Part shown: piece by piece, positions 25,146-37,197 of the stretch
Layout of the letters: every line of letters begins with the position of its first letter
Position numbering within the stretch: position 1 is the stretch's first letter
NCBI RefSeq assembly: GCF_024586455.1
Contig: NC_065920.1
Coordinates: 15,958,144-16,022,143 of the forward strand
DNA from: Bactrocera neohumeralis
Lineage: Eukaryota > Arthropoda > Insecta > Diptera > Tephritidae
DNA: 64,000 nt
Reading direction: 5' to 3'
Made by a program: the position numbers and the translations under genes
Notes under the pieces: model-generated
Seen by the model: the letters and a program-made list of their open reading frames with translations, nothing else
The model's database searches: none
What the model was told of the DNA's origin: nothing

Positions 25146-26081
25146 CTGTGTTGATGGCGTTTAAACACCTTATTGAGCATTTTTAATAGCCCGAAATGGC
25201 TAATCATCAAAAATGCCATCGCTGGCAGCCCACCACCGTCAGTGGTTATACTCACCTCACATGTATTTGCAATTTCGTTGCATTATTTAGCAACTTTATG
25301 TATGCACGGTTGTTAATTTTATTGTTTACGGGTGGCAGCGCTGCTCTATGGACTCTGCCGCCGTTGCCAGACTAATTGCTTACCAAGAGATTAGAAAGAA
25401 AAACAACAGCGAAGCACAGCTATACAAATTTTAGGAAATTAATTTGCTCATTGGCCAGTGTTGCCACTATTACTCTTCACACAACCGCCTAAAAGGTGAA
25501 GGCGTGCGGAAGTTTACTCTTGTACTCGTGCGCCTCTATTTAAAATAGCAATTTTATTTTGATATTAACAAGTGTGATTAGCAGTAAAAGTGTACATTTA
25601 CACATGTATACATTATGCAAGTGAAGTGAAAAAATTAAGGCTCAAAATTATGTAAGCAATGGTGTGTTGTGTAACACTGACTCCGTTGGTGACTGGATGC
25701 CAAAATTTTAGTGTTGAAAGCCTTTTGAAGTTTTTTTATTTTGGAAATTTTGCTTAGTTTTGGCTTTTTTTAGATTATGCAATAGGTATTTTTTGAGGCA
25801 GGTTTTGAATGAGCTTAATTGAACTGTATGTTTTTTGATCTCTATAATCTTGCTCTATAATCTTGTTTCATCCTTGGGGCCAAACCATATGGTGATTTCA
25901 ATTAAACTTTTAATTTATATCCACGCATATTGTAGACAGACATTCAAGGTTTGTGTGTGAGGTACCAAGTACTTTATTTAGGGTTTGTGAAAGAGCTGGT
26001 CACAGAGATGGCTTTTTTGGTGATTAGACATTTCAGGTTATTAAAAGTGCTCAATAAGGTGTTTAAACGCCATCAACACAG
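25146..26081. repeat. 936-bp segment framed by a long inverted repeat
   Basis: The left arm 25146-25188 (starting CTGTGTTGATGGCGTTTAAA) is the reverse complement of 26039-26081 with one mismatch over 43 bases. Similarity continues inward at lower identity to about 25232 on the left and 25990 on the right (for example GAAATGGCTAATCATCAAAA against GAAATGTCTAATCACCAAAA on the opposite strand). The outer boundary is abrupt on both sides. I see no clear target-site duplication. The interior carries no recognisable transposase. It could be a TIR element, a fold-back, a hairpin-RNA locus or a local inverted duplication. Confidence 0.8.
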
Positions 26082-26089
26082 CTCCGTAT

Positions 26090-26612
26090 AACCTTCCAGC
26101 TTGCAGATGGTGCAAATATTGTTAAAAGGGCAGGCCCATTTTCAACGGAAGTGCACCAAAAGACCAGTACCTGGTCTTTAAAAGAAGTGCGCCTATGTAA
26201 TAAGTCCTTAATTCCAGTATTATCATACTGTTATTGATTCCTATCTGCTCCGAGCTTTTCATTCAAAATGTGTGTAAAGCTCTCTTTTAGTCTTTCCTTA
26301 GAACATGGCATTAGCTCTACCTTGGATTTATCTAAAGAAGCTTCTAGCTTTGCTAACCCGTCTGCCGACAATGTTCCTGTGGCCGGGACGCCAAATTATG
26401 GACAAGTGAAGTCGTCCCGCCAGTGAGCTTAAGACCTTTCTGCAATCGTTGACTTCGCTGAAATTAATAAGCAGCGGCGACAAAGTTACATAAGGTATCC
26501 TCCCGTAGTTGTGCAATAGAACACCACAGGCCTTCTCTATATTTAGTACTTTCGCTTCGGAAATGCTGGCTAAGTTGGGTAGTCGGCCAAAGCAACAAAA
26601 TTTCATTATCAT
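26090..26612 (-). mobile_element. Non-LTR retrotransposon RNase H fragment
   Basis: The minus ORF 26328-26612 spells an RNase H domain of an I/R1-type ORF2: ISEAKVLNIEKACGVLLHN (position of the FQAEV-A-I-KAC motif), VNDCRKVLSSLAGRLHLSII, then WRPGHRNIVGRRVSKA, matching the W-PGH-x-I-x-GNE-AD motif with its Asp lost. Downstream, to about 26090, the reading is frameshifted and only loosely resembles the C-terminal zinc region. The RT is absent. It abuts the inverted-repeat arm ending at 26081. Confidence 0.7.
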
Positions 26613-26749
26613 TGGAGTATGGATAGCGATTTTATCCTCCTCTCCTATATTTCACCATCTTTTCCATTCACATCTTGAAGGTATCCTCACCCATTTATTC
26701 TTAAGCGTTTTGAAATATATTTTTAATGAATACAAATGAGAAAGTAAAA

Positions 26750-27600
26750 GTCTTTGCCGACTGCGTGTTTTATTCGCAACACCATCACCCATCTTGAGAC
26801 CCAACATTCATTACTGGATAATAATCAACCGAATAGGCCACGTCCAGCATAGCAGCCGTAGCTGATTGTGTGCAAGAAGATCGTGTAGAGTCGATTCGGC
26901 GCCGTTCGCAGCAACTCGAACTGACGTATGGAACGACTTTGCATATTTTACGTCAAGATCTTAAACTGAACGCGTACAAAATACAGTTTGTGCAAGAACT
27001 GAAGTTGCTCGACCTTCCCAAGCGACATCGCTTGGGTCTATGGGCTCTTGAAAAGTGCCAAGAAAATCCAACGCTTTAGAGCAAATGTTGTTCAGCGATG
27101 AGGCCTATTTCTGGCTCAATGGGTATGTAAACAAGCAAAATTGCCGCATTTGGCATGAAGAGCAAGCTGAAGAGCTGCCAATTCAACCAAGTTTTGGGCC
27201 GGTGGAATCATCGGTCCATATTTCTTCCAAAAACTCACTTTTTTGTTTGCTTTATGGGCGGAGGCATCATTGGTTCATATTTCTCCAAAATTAAATTCGT
27301 CCATAATTTTACAGTCAACGGTGAACGCTATAGAGCCATGTTTAATGAGTTGTTTGTGCGTGAATTGGAGAATTTTGATGTGGATAATCTTTTCTTCCAA
27401 CAAAACAACGCTACATACCACACAGTCAACAAAACAATATACTACCAATAATCGACATACAAAATCGTACAATTTAACACCGCTGGACTATTTTTATGGA
27501 GTTGTGGAAGTTGCTTCGCAGATAAATTGGAGATGATTGATGCTTTGGAAGAGAATATTCAGCGCATTCTTAAAAAAAATGTCGAAAATTAAGACTCTCG
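26750..27600 (+). mobile_element. Mariner/Tc1-like transposase fossil, copy B
   Basis: Same family as copy A at 15540. The reading gives VQEDRVESIRRRSQQLELTY (26870), KIQFVQELKLLDLPKRHR, FSDEAYFWLNGYVNKQNCRI (first Asp codon 27097-27099) and then FTVNGERYRAM. FQQNNAT has the second catalytic Asp changed to Asn, at 27404-27406. NLTPLDYF retains the third Asp, at 27486-27488. A segment of about 40 bases (GGxxGxIIGxYF) occurs twice, starting near 27197 and 27256. Several frameshifts are present. The N-terminal 60 or so residues are too decayed to follow. Confidence 0.87.
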
Positions 27601-29600
27601 CGCTTTATTTATTGCAGCCAGCTGCGAAATCTTTTTTAAAACATAATGCAAACTGCTATTTTTATGAAAAAAAAACTAAATTTTTGGCCCTAATATGAAA
27701 TTATATGCAATTTATTTCTGTTCTTTGGAAAACCACATGTCTGAAAAAATACTTTTTATATTGGCAAAAAAAGCATCCACTTCTTTGTTAAACTGTGGAA
27801 CAATTTATAGGTTGAGAAGCTAAATTTGCTTAATAAATTTATAAAATATAAATATAAAATTTTCATCACTCAAACGCTTTGGCGCTATAAAAGCTTAACT
27901 TGTACGCTAAAGAAAAAGAGTGTGAATACGAAGCAGAGAATTATATGATTAGTGATATCATAATTAGGCACTAAAAACTTTACTGCAAATAAAAAAAATT
28001 TCATGCAATGAGAAAAAAATATTTTAAACTTAATTCCAAATAGACATACTTTCGTAAAATTAGAAAAAAATACGATATTTTTCCTTTTTTTGAATGAAAA
28101 CAAGCTCATTATGAAATTACTACTTAATTGAAGTCAATTAAATTATTAACAGACATATAAACAGCATATTTTAAATAAAAAGCATGAACATATATATGTT
28201 AAGCACGCATGCAATAAACTCAACTAATTACATGTTGTCACAATGCAATATAAAGTAAATTTTATTTAAACACCACTCAAAAGCAGAACAACCAATTTGT
28301 GTTGTAATTGAATACTTAACCGTAACTTTTATTGCAACCGTTGGTGGTTTGAACAATAAAACAAACAAAAAATGTAACAAATTTAACTCCGAAATAACAA
28401 TAAAGGCGCAAAGTACAGTTGTGCATAAAGCGTTGTATATGTTTACTGTGACACCGGTGAGCGCACTGAGTCTCACCAACAAACTCTCACTTTTCGTTTG
28501 ACGCAATTTAAGCGCGGAAAACTCATTGTAGAATTTTATTGCCCAATAATTTTTGTCAAAATTACGCAACAACGTCAAGCAGACACGACTGACTAACAGC
28601 GGCGGCAGGCAGCGCTGCACCATCAACAAAGTGGTGTTAAGTTGTCAAAGCGTTTCATGGCTTCATTAGCTCGCAGCGCTGGCCCGCGACTTGTCTGAAA
28701 TAGACCAAAGCGCGACTGCAACACAATACGCCGGGCGCAGCGCAGCGAACGCAATCGTAAAAATGATTATTAATGCAATTTTTTAATCTGCGCTTGTTGT
28801 TGTCGCTGTTGTTTGTTTTGTGTTTTGTTGTAATGATATTCTCATCTTGGCGTTGGTTGGCCAACAAATGCGCATCTAATTGTGTGCGCGCTGCAGCGGC
28901 CGCGGCGGAACAATTATTAACGCGCGCACACACACACATGCACAGCATACTGTTTTTACTAACGGTGTGTGTACGTATGTTGTTGTTGTTGTTGTTGTTG
29001 CTGTTGTTTATGCTTGCGGTTGCGCGCTTACAGTAGTGTTTTAGTGTTTTTGTCAATTATCTTGGCACGTTTGACCTGATTTGCAGATGACAGCAACGAC
29101 GACAGTCGTCGGCTGTGTACGCGGCAGCGCCGCTGCATTCGTGCATGTTGCTGTTGCTACACAGTTATTGCTGCCGCCTGCGGTTGGTTGGTTTTATTAC
29201 AGTTCCTCTGCACTTTGTCGTCTTATTTGCCGTGTTCACGTTCTGCTTCGGCTTCTGCTTCTACTTCTGTTTCTGTTTCGGTTGCGGTTTGCCGCATTGA
29301 TTAATTTTGCTTGTTGCAGTTTGGCGGTAGCAATCGGTATTCAACTTGAGCTTGCAGTCATGTTCGTTTCACATATTTTACTTGTTGTTTTTTCTCTAAT
29401 GCTATTTACCGTGTTCGATAAAGTTATTGCCGGAGTTGCAGCTTTGTAAAGGTTCATCAATTTAGGAGTTTAGTATGTCAAATGGCTGATTTGCAATGGT
29501 CATTTATCACGTTGCTGTCATATTGCCAGCGACATCACCAACGACATCGCCATCGGCATCGCAGAAGTATTTAAATAAAATGGATTTTTATGCAGAAAAT
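27601..29600. other. Spacer plus single-copy-looking island
   Basis: 27601-28220 is very AT-rich. From 28220 to 29450 there are opposed ORFs (28228-28629 minus, 28655-29056 minus, 29081-29449 plus) whose translations are hydrophobic or poly-Asn/Ala and follow GTT, GCG and CTT repeats. A (TGT)n run lies at 28978-29008. I find no gene I can support. Confidence 0.45.
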
Positions 29601-32215
29601 TAAACAACTTTATTTCAGCGTGTTCGTCAATTCTGAAAAGTGGCTTTTCGAAGATAGGTAGGTATAACTACAAAGCCGGATAATACTTCTGATTCATTTC
29701 GAGGTTCCCTACTCAGAAGCATCAAATTTAATGGATCGTCTGTTAGTTAATCCTTTTGCTGCTGAATCCGTAGTGGAAGCAAGCCCGCACAGAGGAGTTA
29801 AAACCCCTTCTAATACATATATAGTTATAGAAACTAAAGTGCGAAGAAGACGTGAATGTCTTTTCACCAACTTTGTGCAATAGAGTTGATGAATTTAAGA
29901 AAAATTTTGGCTTTACAGAGATCCAAGTTCCAACTTTTTTTCAAACGAAATGGTAAGCTTTTTCAGTTTATAAAGAAAGATATATGGAGGTTTGGATACA
30001 AAATATCAGTGGTATTATAAACAATTTATATTTATCGCCCGGGTCGTAGTCCAGATTCACCACGAATTAAGAGCTACTTCTATAGCAACCAATTGCGACT
30101 TAAATAATTTGAATCCAACGACTTCCAACCGGTAGGCTCATGTTCGTATTTACGAAATTTTGTAAGAACACCTCTTTAGGTTGAAACTCCAAGTTCCCTT
30201 AAGCCAAAAAAATAAGTAAAGTCCTTAAAAAATGTGATAAACAAGGGAACAGTATGAAAATCACATTGACCTGATATCAAATATATTCTCGCAAGTCAAG
30301 TCATTGGTGAGTCCATCTGTACTCTATAGAGTAATCCGGATTTAATCGCTTTAAAGACTGCTCGCATTCGATTACTATATCTTAAAGTCAGATCGACCCA
30401 CGGTTGTAGTGCCAAAGAAGAAGAAGAAGAAAGTATAACGTTATCTAAAATAACCTAACTGTTCCCAAAAGGTATGTATTCATTCAAACAAAGGAGTATG
30501 TTTTACAATAAAAATCTAACTGTAGGAGAGCCGGCCTGATAGACAACAGAAAAATAAGCGTCTTCGAATATATTTTAAAATAAAACTACCGATCGTATCC
30601 ATAATTATGAAACGGATGAGTATTTAGACCAGTTTTGTGACTAACAGTGAGTATAGATTTTGATGATACTAAAGATTTAATAATTTTGACAGAAAAGCGC
30701 ATTGCTCTCGCAGTCGCTGGGCCACTCTTTGGATTACTTAGCCTACAATATTTCTACTATGTGAAATAGAAACTTGGATTCCAAACAAATTATCTGCCAA
30801 CAGAAATGCAACGAACGTGCTTATAAAATTATAACAACAACAACAATGCAACATCAATACAACTAATGCTGTTTAGCCCACACAAGGCAAATCATGAAAA
30901 GTAAGAGTTGCAGCGTTCGTTAGCTGTGATTCGCCGCGTTGCAATGTTTCCGCGCAAAATAATATGAAAATAGCAACAATTGTTGTGCGACAACAACAGG
31001 CAGGCAGACACAGATATGCGCCGATACAGTAGCAAGGCAGAAAACTCATGTTAATTTAATTAACATCAACAGCCGTTTTTCCAAAGCGTTTCGCGCAATG
31101 ATGGTTGTTGCTGCCGACTAAGCGCGGGAACCCAGGCGACTTGCAAGACATGAGAGCGCGCGCGTGAAAAGCTTCGCCACAAATGAGCAATGCGCGCGCG
31201 GGTTTCAAGCGCTTGGCGATTAAGAGTAAATGAAATGCCACACTTTTGAAATGACAAACGGAAGGGGACAAAAGGAGCTGAGCAAACAAACAGCGGATAT
31301 TAAAGCACTAAAAATGCCAAAGTGTCGCTGATTTAGGTGTGTGTTGCGAAAATTAGCGAAATCTCATGAAAAACTGAGAAGTCGACATTTTTTGATTGAC
31401 TAAAGTTTATTGTTAACTTCTGTGTATATGTGTGTGTGTGTGGTAAAAGTGCACTCGTCGTCAGGCTTACTGATTGAATTACTTTCTAACTTGCAAGAAT
31501 TCAAAACGGCAAGAAATCGCAATGAAAGCGGCGCATAAAATCGCTTAGCTGCCGTCATTTGTGTATTGTTGTACTGCAGATTGATCACCTCAACGTGCAA
31601 CGTGCTACATGCAACGTGCGCATTTGCCGCTTGCCGCACTGCTTGTTAGATGCAGGCAGGCCAAGCGGCAGCGCGCCTCGAGAGTTCATGACTGCAAGTT
31701 GTTGCACTGCAATCAGCCGCGAAACAGCGAAACTGATTTCAACCAAATTGTGCGCCTGCAAATTAACAATGGCAACTCAAATAAATATATACAATGGAAA
31801 CAATATATGTAATATATATATCTATATCGTGGAATAGCAAACAAAGCTTGCAATAAAATAATATAAAAAAATGTTTTGGAAAAAAGGTTGAAAATGAAAA
31901 GGAAAACGCTGCCAATTGCAAATGTTGCGCTAGAATGTTGATGGGAGCAAAGTGGCAAGGCAACGAGGTGGCAGACCTACATGCAAGTGAAGAAATACTT
32001 TGTTGAAAGGAAATATTGGTGCTGATAGCAAACAGAATTATTAACTCAAATGGCTGATTTTTGTTTGACATAAATACAAAAATTAAAAAATTTAGTTTGA
32101 TCCTTGAGTTTAAATAAGGAAAATATGCTATTTTTATTATTTATTATTTATAAAAATAATTATTAACAAAAGTGCTGACTTGAATTTGATCAAATAAGAA
32201 AGTGTATCACAAAAT
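29601..32215. other. No gene or element recognised
   Basis: 29600-30800 is AT-rich with an (AGA)n run at 30416-30432 and may hold old unrecognised mobile DNA. 30830-31960 is a GC-richer island with GCGCGC stretches and short ORFs on both strands that have no recognisable domain. Confidence 0.4.
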
Positions 32216-32224
32216 ATGACTTTG

Positions 32225-32740
32225 AAAAATTTAATCAGTTTGATCGTTGAGTTTATATGGATGCTATTTGCTATAGTTATTCGATCTGTAAAATTGGGTA
32301 GAGATATCTAGTCAAATTAAAAAGTTTTCCATACAAGGACATGATTTTGATCGTTCAATTTGTATGTGCAACTATATGCTATACTAGTTCGATCTAGAAA
32401 ATTTCTACGGAGATTGTAGCCTTTTCTTGGCGAATAATCCATGCCAAATTTTGTGAAAATATCTCGCCAAATAAAAAAGTTTTCCATACAAGGACATAAT
32501 TCCGATATTAACAATTTCTGGATACAGACGGTTCAATATATATAGCTTTATACTGTAGTTAGTTATCCGATCTGAGAAATTCCTTTGGAGATGACACCAT
32601 TGCCTTGGTTAATAATCCAAACCAAATTGGGAAAGATATCTTTCAAATTTAAAACTTGTCCTTGTATTGAGGCTTTATGTCTATAATGATCCGACTATCG
32701 ACTATTTCGGCAAATGTATCTGAATCTTGCAGATAAAAAT
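32225..32740 (+). repeat. Family 1 repeat, degenerate, about three units
   Basis: Unit blocks are visible (CGATCTAGAAAATTTCT at 32390, GCCAAATTTTGTGAAAATAT at 32443, AAAAAAGTTTTCCATACAAG at 32319 and 32474), but spacing is irregular. Markers lie near 32255, 32362 and 32538, so parts of units are deleted. No terminal palindrome is seen. Confidence 0.75.
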
Positions 32741-32814
32741 TTATACCCATATCAATAACACTTAGTCCCACATAAACTGTTTAGTCCAGTCTTGTAGTTG
32801 GATCTCAGCTAAAG

Positions 32815-33470
32815 GCAAAGCGCCCAGAGCCTGTCACAAATCTGCTTAGGTGTTTTATTTCTATTATCGCTATTTTACCTGTATGTCTGAAAGTATAAGA
32901 TCTGAGCTTTTTTGTCTTGATCTGCGAAAGGGGTACATTCGAGTACGTACATACATGCTCTTCTTCCAAATAGCACATGAAGTTGGCATCCGATGAGCTC
33001 ATGAAGCTGGCAACCGATAATATGTTTAATTTTATTGCATGAGTCGCGATTGAACAGTGTCTAATTAGATGTATGTACCTTGCTGAGGACGAAAAGCTCC
33101 TTAGACTTCTTCCGGTTTATCCTGAGCGAGAAGGAACTTGTGACTGGCGAACTGCTAGTAATTCACCAACGATTGCTGAGAGATGAATCTTGCTAAGAGT
33201 GAAGAACTCCTACACCTTTATCCATTTATCCTGAGCCAGAAACAGCTTGGAGCTGCAAAACTGCTAGTAATTGGCCAACGATTGCTGAGCTGCGCTGAGG
33301 GCCAACAGTTAAATAGTGAGCCACAAGAAGCCAAAGGAACTCCTACCCGTTCCTATGCCGTAGTTATGAAGACAAAAGTACCTCTTCTGGCAAGCTCATC
33401 AGTCTTACAATTTCCTGTACTAACGCTATGGCGAGGCAACCAAACCAGTCTAATCATAAAATAACTCGAT
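32815..33470 (-). mobile_element. Non-LTR retrotransposon RNase H and C-terminal fragment
   Basis: Read on the minus strand it begins with the end of RNase H (PRHSVSTGNCKTDELARRGT, about 33447-33388; Asp codon 33398-33400). A region resembling the RW/WP/RS-LL linker comes next (from about 33300), and the end reads IEIKHLSRFVTGSGRFAF, near 32870-32815. That ending is the usual C-terminus of this type of ORF2. A stretch of about 110 bases is present twice in tandem, starting at 33079 and 33189. Frameshifts and stops are scattered throughout. The RT is missing. Confidence 0.75.
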
Positions 33471-34062
33471 GCTACAGATAAGTATTCTAGACATTATCAG
33501 CTCGAGGTATCGGAATGGATAATCACTGGAGATAAGGATCAACCTCAACTGAAGGTTAATATCCTTGCCCTACTATCGAAATGGATAGTCACCACTCTCT
33601 AGGAGGCTGCGCTCCTGAGCAGTTGATCTACTGAGTTGAGTTTTTGAAATCTGCAGTGACTTTACAACTTCTTGATACCACCTTCGCACTGTCACTAGTC
33701 TTTTTCTTCAAATTTGACTAGTGTTGAGGTTGCTGAAAGCCAATCGAAGTCATACATTTTTTTTATTTATTTTTGGCACCGTGAATCGTTCAATTGTAAG
33801 AATGCACGCACTTTTCATACCAAAATTTTCCTAACGCCAATATTCAAAATCAGTGAAGGATCCGGATTTCTTTCTGCTTCTTACAGAAAAATTGTCCTTA
33901 TAAAAAATTTTTAATACTGATGTTTCAGAAATCCTTATTGTTCTTGGTACTGACACTCCAATTTTGGGGAGGGGGTTTTGACCCGCAAGACCCCTGCGTT
34001 GATACGCCACTGTCCAAAATGGAAAGTTTTGACATTTTCCTTCAATGCAGTCTCCTCCATAT
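33471..34062. other. Unassigned; possible transposon terminus
   Basis: No coding motif is recognised. Near 33955-34020 a G-rich run (GGGGAGGGGG) followed by CCCCTGCG and CGCCACTGTC resembles the end of a DNA transposon on the minus strand (GACAGTGGCG, then CGCAGGGG), but I cannot find a partner end. Confidence 0.3.
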
Positions 34063-35036
34063 TTTTTTTTATACTCTCGCAACAATGTTCCTAAGGAGAG
34101 TATTATAGTTTTGTTCACATAACGGTTGTTTGTAAGTCCTAAAACTAAAATAGTCAGATATAGGGTTATATATACCAAAGTGATCTCGACGAGTAGAGTC
34201 GAAATCCGGATGTCTGTCTGTCCGTCCGTCTGTCCGTCCGTCCGTGCAAGCTGTAATATTAAAAATTTTTATCATGATGAAACTTGGTAACGTATTCCTT
34301 GGCTCCATAAGAAGGTTAAGTTCGAAGATGGGCAAAATCGGCCCACTGCCACGCCCACAAAATGGCGGAAACCGAAAACCTATAAAGTGTCATAACTAAG
34401 CCATAAATAAAGATATTAAAGTGAAATTTGGCACAAAGGATCGCATTAGGGAGGGGCATATTTGGACGCAATTTTTTTGGAAAAATTTTCCAAGTTTTTT
34501 GTACATTTGAAACTACTTAGATTAATCAGATCCTCTAGTTTTTTTTCATGCATTTCCATATACAAAAAAAAAGAAATCGGATAATAACCACGCCCACCTT
34601 ACAAATTATGTTAAAAATCACTAAAAGTGCGTTAACTTGACTAACAAAAAACGTCAGAAACACTAAATTTTACGGAAGAAGTGGCAGAAGGAAGGCACCC
34701 AGGCTTTTTTTAAATTGAAAATGGGCGTGGCGTCGCCCACTGATGTACCAAAAACCATATCTCAGGAACTACTAGACCGATTTCAATGATGACATGTACG
34801 AAGTATGGGTGAAATCGGTTCACAATCACGCCTTCTTCCAATATAACGCTATTTTGAATTCCATCTGATGTCTTTTCTGTATAATATATACATTTTATAA
34901 TGATAGCGGATATAAAACTTTACAAAAATACGGTATTTGAAAAATTTGTAAATGACGTATTATGAAATCTCGATTATCACTTTACCATGCGAGAGTATAA
35001 AATGTTCGGTGACACCCGAACTTAGCCCTTCCTTAT
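34063..35036 (-). mobile_element. Family 2 element, copy 1 (about 0.97 kb)
   Basis: The copy is bounded by TTTTATACTCTCGCA at 34067-34081 and TGCGAGAGTATAAAA at 34988-35002, a perfect 15-bp inverted pair. Outside the second lies the imperfect palindrome GTTCGGTGACACCCGAAC (35004-35021) and the end CCTTATTG. The tail includes a short tract of the 12-bp theme (CTGTCCGTCCGT) at about 34211-34245, and the interior has repeated CCACGCCC/GGGCGTGG motifs. Compared with copy 2 (58889-60069), several internal stretches are deleted. No protein is encoded. It is presumably non-autonomous, and its superfamily is unknown to me. Confidence 0.85.
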
Positions 35037-35100
35037 TGTTTTTTTATAATTTTTATATTTTTTTTATAATTTTTATCTTTTTTTTATAATTTTTATTAAA
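35037..35100. repeat. AT-rich tandem repeat, three units of about 20 bp
   Basis: Three near-identical units of the form TTTTTTATAATTTTTAT lie directly against the outer end of family 2 copy 1. Confidence 0.85.
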
Positions 35101-37197
35101 TACCTCAACTTCCGCAGCTAAAAACCTTATTTATTGTACATATAGGTTAGGTTTAATCACAGTATGTATGGATTTAATGCTAGTTTTTCTTCTTTCGAAG
35201 CGACCATACGAAAACTTCAGCCTTCAAGCAAAATATACTTCATATTTAATAATTTAACAGTAAATCAATATTAACTATTAAACCCACATTTCTCTCAGTG
35301 TAAGCATTAAGGACGCGGAAGCTGCCGCCTGAGTGGCCCCATTTGCATATAACAAAATTGAAATATTTCGACACGACACTCAAAAGCGCCACAATAAAAT
35401 AAATTCACGAAAAAGGCCAACAACAACAACAAAAACTATAGACACAGTTAAAAACAACAAACCTACATAAAAACCGTTAATGCGGCGAAAACATGAAACA
35501 ACGATTTGAGAAAATCCACTCAGTCGCGCGAATCACACAAAAACTGCACTGCAACAACAACAACGGTGGCGAGCGATCAAATGTAGTTCATCATAGTCAC
35601 ATTTTTGCTGTTGTGCCTGCCACCGTGTTGCACGCGGCACGTTTACTCGCCTCAGCTACCGATTGTCACTAACCGCAGCTGATGTGTTGGCAAACGAGCG
35701 CGTTGATAGAAAGCGAAATTGAAATTTAAAACCTATCACTCGAGCGCACAACAACAATACAACAATAGCAAAAAGAAATGCTGCATGCTGAATGCTTTGC
35801 AGTGAAATGGAAATTGAAATGAAAAGCCGCAATTGCAACTGCAACTGCAGCGAGTGAGCACAGACTGGCAGTCTTCACTTGCCAGCGCACTAATTGTGAT
35901 GAGTGTGCGCCATTGTTGTTACTGTTGTGCTGCATTGCTTGCAACAATGCACAACTTTTCTTTTCATTTTCATTTTGTTGTTGTTGTTGCTTTTGCTTTT
36001 GCTTACAACGCGCATTTGTCATTCAATTGACCTTTTGTGCCGCCACGTGTAGTAGCCAAGCAGCGGTGGCGGTGGCAGTCTGAGTCCGTCCGACTGGCGA
36101 TAGGCGCAAATGTCTCTGTTAGCTGGCGCGCCGACAGACGGCGAAATGCAAACTTTGGACTTGAGCAGCGAACGTGATTAGTGGAAATCAACGGAAAGGA
36201 AATTGAACGGGAATTTCGTGAATTGCCAGCGAAGGAAGTGCAAATCAGCCAATTGTATACAAGTGCTCGAAAGAAGCAACAACAATAGCAGCAAATAATA
36301 GCGACCAGTGCCACACACACATACAAGTCATTGTATACGCGCGCATGTGAAATTTTATGTTGTAGCTATGTAGCAACTCCGTGTTGCAGATAAATGTTGC
36401 AAGCAAAAAAATTGCAAATGTAATTAAATATTTTGCTTTTGTTTGCAATGTTTGTTGGTGAGAAAAAAATGCTGCACAAGCAACGGTAATGTGCCTGCGT
36501 GTATTTTGTGGCGTAGAAAGTGATCTGGCCGCGGCATAAGTATCGCAAATTTGTTGTTGTTCCTCCTTATTTTTCATCTTCTTTTGCTTGCGACCGGTGC
36601 CACCGCATATCAGCGCCTGGCTTTACACGCCTGCCGCTGCCTCATCAACGGCGTCTGACTACAAAACGACTAATTGCGAGTGACAACTTTGTCGCATGCA
36701 ATTACAAGCGCCCAACCGCAAAGGTGTTGACATGAGCGCGCGCAACCACAACTCAACATACAACAATAACAACAACGACATATACACGAAATGCAAACTC
36801 CGTTAATTTGGGGTATTCGTATTGGCGCTTGCAAGTTCGGCGGTGGCGCGTTTGCATTTAATCAATTCCATCATCAACCAGCGATACTTGGCTGGTTTCA
36901 GCTACTGTGCAATCCGCGCTGACAATTTGTAATTGAATGCTTTGAATGCTGCGCGCTGATTTGTGGTAAATAACTGTTAATTTGTGCTCGTATATGTTCG
37001 GCTGTCATTGAATGGGAAACTCAAGCCATCGCACTTGTGGCGGTGAGTGGTGGAAAATTTAGCATTTGACAACTGTTTAGTGTGGTTGCATGGTATTTAT
37101 ATATGTATGTATGGTAAATGTGTTGGTGCGATTGGAAGAAAATGCAATTAATGTTAATGCGCATAATAACATTAATTTGTTTGGTAGCTTGACAGAG
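35101..37197. other. Single-copy-looking island, no gene supported
   Basis: Rich in CAACAA, GTTGTT and GCGC runs. ORFs of 60-110 codons occur in nearly every frame (for example 35726-36022, 36003-36326 and 36245-36577, all minus), which is the signature of low-complexity DNA rather than of genes. No recognisable domain or exon. Confidence 0.45.

Noticed and set aside
28228..28629. 133-codon minus ORF with hydrophobic segments
   Set aside because: No recognisable family and no splice or start context that favours it. Hydrophobic runs are common in AT-rich random frames.
28655..29056. 133-codon minus ORF with poly-Asn
   Set aside because: The poly-Asn and poly-Ala stretches are the GTT and GCG repeats read on the other strand; no domain.
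30416..30432. AGA-rich run considered as a splice or purine-tract signal
   Set aside because: A short microsatellite without flanking exon features.
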